Source: Melieria omissa (taxonomy: Eukaryota; Arthropoda; Insecta; Diptera; Ulidiidae). From it: DNA of 64,000 nucleotides. The stretch is taken from assembly GCA_963971225.1 (NCBI GenBank), contig OZ020267.1:120459891-120523890 (forward strand). Direction: 5' to 3'. The position numbers and the translations under genes were made by a program. This document shows, piece by piece, positions 58,079 through 64,000 of the stretch (positions are counted from its first letter, which is position 1; the number at the start of each line of letters is the position of its first letter). The notes beneath the pieces were generated by a model. That model had not been told where the DNA came from and did no database searches. It saw only the letters and a program-made list of their open reading frames with translations.

Positions 58079-59429
58079 GTCAACGAAGCGACCGGCAGGA
58101 GCTTTGGTTTGCACATTTCATACCTTCTTTATGGACATTCAGAATAGTCAAAGTCTTTCAAGGTTCTATACGACATTTTAGCATTTTTCATTGTATTGTA
58201 GCAATACAAAAATCCGTGTTACTTGCAACAACAAGACTTGTACCTTTCTGCGTAGATACTGCAACTGTATTATTTTCACCTCAACCACTCCGCTTGGAAG
58301 CACAAAGGTTTCATCAATTAAAGTTCTGCCAGAGTGGGTGATTGGCCTATCGCTAGCAGTCTTAGGTAATGGGACTGCCATCTATCGTCCCTAGCGGAGA
58401 CGCCTCCGTATGATGAACGATTTTGACTAAGTTGTATAAGCACACTGTGCGTAACCGTTGCTAATAAATATGTACGGGAAGTTAATATCATAGGGTTAAC
58501 TTCTTAAATTAGTGGTGCGTCATTTTTCGTTAATCCGTACTGGCGCTGTATATTTGTTGCGCTTGTATGGCTACTGGATATGAGGATTTGCTGCATGCTG
58601 CGCATCGCAACTGGTTAGAGTGTAAATAGGAACTTGCCACAAGGCCTACGAAATGTTGATGTATATGAAATCAGTATAAACATGTTTTGTAATAAATTCG
58701 TTTACCTATCAAATAACTGAAAGGACGAAACATGTTTATTTACATGGTTGACAGATTCTCCACCGATTGAACGAAAAAAATTGTCATTCCTCACACCATT
58801 ACATTTATAGCAAATACTTGAACGAATCCGTGTAGCACAGAGTTGGCGCAATTTTATTAAGTCGCATTAACAACGCCGCCTTTTACACACACAAACGGAA
58901 ATGAGATATCACACTCGACTAACTGCACTACAGCATCCGGCTTATAGCCGGAATTTGTTGCGCCGCGAGATATGTTCAGCCGAAAAAACACGAGCTCATG
59001 TATGATTTGGCTTTTCCATTCGACTTGAAAACTTTGCATTGCTGAAACACCAAACCGCTGTCACTAAGAGCAGCAAAGTGCATGCGTCCTTGGAAATGAT
59101 TTCTTCCACATGCCATTCATCCATTCCAAACGCACGCTGCCTCTATCCGTCGAAGCAATCCAAGCATCCACTCCTGTTGGCAAGCACCACCAAAACGACA
59201 CATATCAGCGTTTCCCCATTCGGCTCGTGACATGCGCGAATTTTATGAATTCAATATTGCAGAATTGAAACTAAAGGTGTTCCCAGCAATATGGCGCACG
59301 CCCACTCACAATCGCCTGCCGCGCAGTCACGTCTCCGGTTTCATTTTCGCCGTCTAGAGCTCGAACATTTCACTGGACGAATGGTGCTTCGTCATTAATA
59401 TTCACTTTAGGCCGTCAAGCACGCGGAGC
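58079..59429. other. Spacer, no gene seen
   Basis: No recognisable domain, RNA or repeat partner in the window. Confidence 0.4.
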
Positions 59430-59433
59430 TTAA

Positions 59434-59669
59434 CACATTAAAGACCACATGCCCACCGGTGGGTCACTCCACAACAACATTACCGGCCCGCGTGCTCACG
59501 GGTGGGCACACGACATGTTTTACCTAGGGACCGCTTGTACACCGGTGGGCATGATTTGAATTCAATTTATGTACAGTAGTCAGTTTTTTTTATCAAACAA
59601 ATTTGACGAGTTTTTAAGATGCCGGTCCCTATGTGAGAAATACGATTTTTCAATGCGGTCTTCAACGTG
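59434..59669. mobile_element. TTAA-flanked MITE with ACCGGTGGGCA motifs (236 bp)
   Basis: Ends CACATTAAAGACCACAT (59434) and the complement of CACGTTGAAGACCGCAT (to 59669) are bordered by TTAA at 59430-59433 and 59670-59673. Inside, CCCACCGGTGGG, CTCACGGGTGGGCAC and ACACCGGTGGGCATG form three related near-palindromic sites in the left half. No gene. Confidence 0.72.
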
Positions 59670-59673
59670 TTAA

Positions 59674-60586
59674 AGCCTTCGCCTGATCGCAAGAATATTG
59701 GAAATCGTTTGAGACAAATGCGTCTCCGAGGTGCGCACACGGTGCAGGGAATGAGGAATAGGGGCAGGAAGCAATAGCTTCATCCCATATTGTGTAAAGT
59801 AACCCCGAACAACGTTTCATATGGTAACATTTGATAAATATGCATATACAAATTTAATTGGCATTTATAGAAGCTTTATTTAAAAAATAGTTTGTAGTAA
59901 CAACAGACATTGACATGGCTGCAAATCGCTTCATAAACAGAGAAAAACAAATATTATGTCTAAAAGTTTCTCTGTTACATTAAACCAGGATACCTAAAAT
60001 TGTTTTTATTCATGAATTACAGTATTTATTACCAAAGTACGACCGATTAATTGACATCGGCAAAAAATAGTATAGGCGTCGCATTTTGAGTTGAAAAAGA
60101 AACTGAATTTTAATGCAATATTTATTTATAAGTTTAGTTTACGAGAGTATTTTTTAGTATATACAGTAGGTCAAAGCCAAACTCGTACACCTTAAGAAAA
60201 TTACTTCTTTGCCTGCAATTTTTTCTTCTAAATAAGTTATGGAGAGTTTGAAATATGTTTTAGATAGTACATTTTATTAGCTGTGATATATTGTTTTTTT
60301 AAATACATATATCTCAATGTATACGCTGGATTCTCTGATTTTATTTAATTTTTATTTTTTATTTTTGTTAGGTGTTTTGTTATTTATGCGAAATATGTCA
60401 GAGACAAATAGATTTTTATTTTAGCCCCTTCGTTTTTGCTCTTTTGTAAACTGATTTTGATTGTATCCATTCGTTTTATATTTATTGCGGAATTGGCCAA
60501 AAAGTGGGAATCGGTCGGACTCTATTGCTGCACAAAAATTTAAACGATTGTTTATTACTACGTACTATTTTCGTTTGGCGTTATGA
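59674..60586. other. AT-rich spacer, no feature seen
   Basis: No recognisable feature. Confidence 0.4.
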
Positions 60587-60588
60587 TA

Positions 60589-61142
60589 TCAGGTGTACAA
60601 GTAGAAAACCGCCGTTTTCCACTGGGTGGTGCCACCTTTGGAAATCGGTGAGAGAATTCCGATCAGAAACATCACATGGCAAGCTAAGGTATCGGTTAAC
60701 AACTCCACATCATCTCGCTTGTTTAGTCTTATTGTCCATTTTTTTGTTGGTGCGTGAAGATGTCGAAATTTGAACCGAATAAGCGTCATTTGCGGGAGAT
60801 TTTGCTTTTCGCGTTTCATTCGAAAAAATCTGCAGCTGAAGCGCGTCGAATGATTGTAGCAACTTATATGTTAGTGAGTCGTGTATCAGTGAATGAACGT
60901 GTCGAGAATGGTTCGTGAAATTCAAAAATGGTGATTATGACGTGAAAGACAAGGATCGGCCGGGTCCCGTGAAAAAGTTTGAAGATGCAGCTTTGGAGAC
61001 TCTGTTGGATGAAGATGCTTGTCAGACGCAACAAAAACTCGCGGATTCTTTGGGTGTGACTCAGCAATCCATTTCCCTTGCTATACGCAATAAAGCCTCA
61101 AATTATGAAAACAAAACGGCGGTTTTCTACTTGTACACCCAA
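60589..61142 (+). mobile_element. Internally deleted mariner element (554 bp)
   Basis: Ends TCAGGTGTACAAGTAGAAAA (60589) and the complement of TTGGGTGTACAAGTAGAAAA (to 61142), continuing to CCGCCGTTTT on both sides, are bordered by TA at 60587-60588 and 61143-61144. The interior holds the front of a mariner transposase joined to its last residues. It is a different lineage from the mariners at 8516 and 42497. Confidence 0.9.
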
Positions 61143-61145
61143 TAA
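60760..61145 (+). pseudogene. Mariner transposase (cecropia-like), N-terminal part fused to C-terminus
   Basis: The ATG at 60760 gives MSKFEPNKRHLREILLFAFH and KKSAAEARRMIVATYM; after a shift near 60915 the frame continues FKNGDYDVKDKDRPGPVKKF, EDAALETLLDEDACQTQQKL and LGVTQQSISLAIRNK, the two helix-turn-helix motifs of mariner. It then joins directly to ASNYENKTAVFYLYTQ, the normal tail, which is encoded by the right inverted repeat. The stop codon TAA (61143-61145) uses the TA target duplication. All catalytic aspartates are deleted. Confidence 0.9.
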
Positions 61146-61959
61146 TTTTCCAGATTTGTTTCGTTTAACATTCAAAAAATGTTATTCTATCTAGTTCACT
61201 TTTCTACATATCACTATGATTTAAACGACATTAAGATAATAATAATAAGACAAAATAAGACAGTTAGTCGTTCTTTGGGACTAAGAATTCATTTTTCGAT
61301 TATCTCAATGCTCGATTGTCTTAAATAGAGTTCGATCGACGACCAAATTTTAAAAAATAATAAATAAAATGGAATATAAAAAGCTTCTAATCACATTTTG
61401 ATGCAGAGGTAACTCAAATTCGAACCATATTCTAATAATAAAGTAGTCTAATAACAACTAAAAGAAATTTGTCAGTTCAAAAAATGTTCAAGGACAGCCG
61501 CATTTTTATTCAAATAATATCGTAACAAGGAAAATGCTCGAGTGTATTATAATACAACTTTTTTTTATATGATATGCTGATAACTTTTTGACAAAATTTG
61601 TCAATCAAAATAGTGGTACATTAGGGATACTATCTTTTAATAGATTACTTTTTTATTATACTATGATTCGAATATTAATTTTTGAGCGTATTGAACATAA
61701 GAAGTCAATATTTTACCCTTTTTTCTAATTGCTACTCTTTTCCCAAAAAATGTTTAGTTTTAAGAATAAATTCAAAAATTAAAAATCATAAAGATGTAAA
61801 CAACGAAAAACAAACAGACAAACAATGCTGCTGCCTGTGCCGAACAACACACTAATAAATTGGGTAATAGGTTTGCGGTGTACAGTTGACTTCGTCATCG
61901 GGTTAATGTAAACCAATTCATTAATTGGATATTTTCAAATTGTCAATTTTTGCGATCCC
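61146..61959. other. AT-rich spacer, no feature seen
   Basis: No recognisable feature. Confidence 0.4.
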
Positions 61960-62626
61960 TTATCGGGCTATCGAATGCTGCCTTGTAATCGATAAAGAGA
62001 TGGTGTGTATCGATTTAAATCTCATGGGTCTTCTCCAGGACTTGGCACCTTTCTTTCCTCCTCTCTGCAGGGTCTTCTTGTAGGCAGCATTCTTCGCTGC
62101 ATTGGCTGCGCGACACTCTTCATCGTAACATTGATTTTTTGGTGGTAGGCGTTGAAAACCAAGGACATTTTCTGTGGTGGCGCGCATAGAGTGGGAAAAA
62201 TGAGCCCATAATCCGCCGATGTCATCAGGTGCAGAGGGGGAGCGACCGAGCTGGTTGGAGAGTTGAGCGGAGTAGGCTTCGGCTACCGTTATGATCGCAG
62301 TTCACTGACGTCCAGCTTTCTTTACGAACTAGGTTGCGCGGTCTCCGTTGCGCAAAGACGCATGCGTACCTTGGCTGCAACAAGATAGTGGTCCGAGTCG
62401 ATATTGGGTCCTCGGAACGTGCGCACATCTAGAATGCTAGAAGCATACCTTCCATCAATCACAATGTGATCAATTTGGTTTTGGGTGGATTGATCGGGGG
62501 ATAACCAGGTGGCCTTGTGGATATCGAGGTGCTGGAATCTGGTGCTACTAACTACCATGTTTCGTGCCGCGGCGAAATCGATCAGCCTCAGACAGTGGTC
62601 GCATGGAGGCTGAACTGCCTGAAAAC
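61960..62626 (-). pseudogene. RTE-type retrotransposon endonuclease relic
   Basis: On the minus strand the frame from about 62600 gives CLRLIDFAAARNMVVSSTRF, HKATWLSPDQSTQNQIDHIV, GRYASSILDVRTFRGPNIDS and DHYLVAAKVR, the C-terminal half of the AP-type endonuclease with the IDH and SDHYLV catalytic blocks. After a break near 62300 the linker continues as RATTENVLGFQRLPPKNQCY and DEECRAANAAKNAAYKKTLQ to about 61990. The reverse transcriptase that should follow is absent, and the upstream side is cut at an orphan Harbinger-like end. Confidence 0.88.
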
Positions 62627-62659
62627 GCAACGCTCAACGCTCCAATTTAGGTTTCACAG
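62627..62659. repeat. Orphan terminal inverted repeat of the Harbinger-like MITE
   Basis: These 33 bases are the exact complement of 11144-11176, the left end of the MITE at 11144-12139, followed by TAA as expected for the TTA/TAA target. No matching opposite end was found nearby. Confidence 0.75.
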
Positions 62660-63814
62660 TAAGATATTTATATTACTTTGCGTAGTACACTTTGTTTCGT
62701 TTATAAAAATGTAGAACAAATGATTCCTTAACGTTACAAATAAAACTTTAATTTTGCTGTATTTAACCCGTTTAGAACTGAGCCCAGTAATTAAAGACTT
62801 GGAATATATTCATTTTAACATAATGCTGACAATACATTCTCAACAATACTCGAAAATTAAGACATGAGTCAATAAATTTCATTCAATATCGGCAGACCAT
62901 ATTTTTAGCTTGTAAGAACCGCTACCTTTGCTGATTATCATATCATCCTGATTGTTTCATAATAAAACATCAGCTAGTAAGCAATTTCGTAGCATTTTCG
63001 TGAACTTACTTGTAGAACTCGATGCAACGTAATTTACCTCTATTCTAACTTTTGTTAAAATAAAAACCTATTTTATATAAAATACTATTGTATTTCATAA
63101 AAACGACAGCCTAATACTCGTGACAGACTCCAGGTACAAAAATCATGGTAGTAAAAAAAACTGGGTTTTTCAAAATTTGTAATCTCAAAATCCCGGGGAA
63201 TCCAAAATGCTTCGGTGTTGAAAACCTTACTAGCTAGTTAGATGAAAATTTTGAAGATTCTTCTTGACGTGAACGATTCAGCGTGAATTTTTAATCTTTT
63301 CTAATAATTTACTGATCACATGTCTTTTCTTATTTGTAAAAGTGATTGTATGTTCTTATAATAAATAAGTTTAAGTGATGTTCCTTCGCGTTATAATCTA
63401 CTCAGACAGCCAAATAAATTGAGGCAATTTAGTTCTTAATTGAGTTTATCATTTTAACATGCTAACACACCCCAATCTAACTCACACTTAAAATTAGGTG
63501 TTTCGAAAATGCTATCGAATATTTATTTGTTTTGACGGACATTTTTTAATCGAAATTTCAAAGTAAACAAATGTTAACAAACGTATTTCCCTGCCGTCAG
63601 TTTCTCATTTTTGTTATGGTTCCGTCAATTAAGAATTTGTTTATCGATAACACGACACAGGGTTGCGTGGCTCAGTTTATAGTAAATTTAGCGTTATACT
63701 ACGTTTACATTGAGCCCATGGCTCAACTATAAGGTTGTAGCAAGCCACCGGCTGATTGTTTATCGCTTTTGTCAAAATCGTCGGTGTGCTGTGTTGCCGC
63801 ATCGGTTGAAATGA
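62660..63814. other. AT-rich spacer, no gene seen
   Basis: A TTAACCCGTTTAGAACTGAG stretch at about 62764 looks like a lone TTAA-type end without partner. Nothing else was recognised. Confidence 0.35.
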
Positions 63815-64000
63815 AAATACTTACTTAACTGGCCATAACAACCCGTTATCGGGTTACGGCCTGCCGCAAAACTTCTCTCCGGGCGCCTCTGCTTTGCGCG
63901 CGCCTTTTCCAGTTGGTAACACCAAGAGATGACAGGGCCTCTTCAACTTGGAATGAAAATACCTGACTGAAAACAACTGACCTGAGTTTTTTCACTCAAA
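63815..64000 (+). repeat. Probable dispersed repeat fragment, cut by window end
   Basis: The order ACTTACTTAACTGGCCATAA, CGGGTTACGGCC, GGGCGCCTCTGC, GCGCGCGCC and CCAGTTGGTAACACCAAG resembles a repeat tail common in tephritid fly sequences as I remember them. No partner is present in this window, so the call is by recall only. Confidence 0.35.

Overview
The window reads as repeat-rich, non-coding DNA from a dipteran insect, probably a brachyceran fly and most likely a tephritid fruit fly. The evidence is the mix of mariner, Tc1, piggyBac, hAT, Helitron, RTE and copia relics, 50-60 base introns with gtaagt/cag borders, AT-rich spacers, and tRNA-derived SINEs with an (AAG)n tail. The tephritid assignment rests on remembered resemblance of the SINE body and of the repeat at 63815-64000, so it is an inference. 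I could not support any complete host protein-coding gene. Everything recognisably coding is a transposon relic, with one possible exception: a trihelix (MADF-like) domain at 25108-25693 that keeps two plausible introns.

Layout. 1-9100: a large inverted-repeat element (1-1135), long single-copy spacer with GC-richer patches, a SINE (about 5489-5803) and an internally deleted mariner (8516-9019). 9094-12200: a nearly intact Tc1 element with one nonsense codon, then a TTAA-flanked element carrying a SINE and a Harbinger-like MITE. 12200-21190: a second SINE with a clear 13-base target duplication, a cluster of TTGTACGATATATCGTACAA palindromes, an RTE reverse-transcriptase relic, a piggyBac-type MITE sitting in Helitron repeat units, and a decayed Tc1 gene. 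21860-31910: a twin-copy MITE, a Ty1/copia 3' end with LTR, the trihelix segment, a well-preserved IS630/Tc1-type element with tandem-array inverted repeats and a transposase intron (25714-27554), a TTAA element, a Helitron, a hAT relic and a foldback arm.

31910-43950: spacer, RTE and RNase H relics, a 2.07 kb inverted-repeat element holding the second copy of the twin MITE, and two mariner-group relics. 43950-55140: a TTAA MITE, a 2.56 kb Helitron with two kinds of internal tandem repeats, a hAT-like element with a nested TTAA element, a non-LTR relic, and foldback and MITE arms. 55280-64000: a gutted piggyBac gene, two TTAA MITEs, a 554-base deleted mariner, an RTE endonuclease relic and a terminal dispersed repeat.

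The elements do not work together as a pathway. The pattern is repeated nested insertion followed by internal deletion, with at least seven TTAA-flanked inverted-repeat elements of different terminal sequence. The most unusual object is the DD35E element at 25714-27554. Coordinates and translations were read by eye; element edges without a stated target duplication are approximate.
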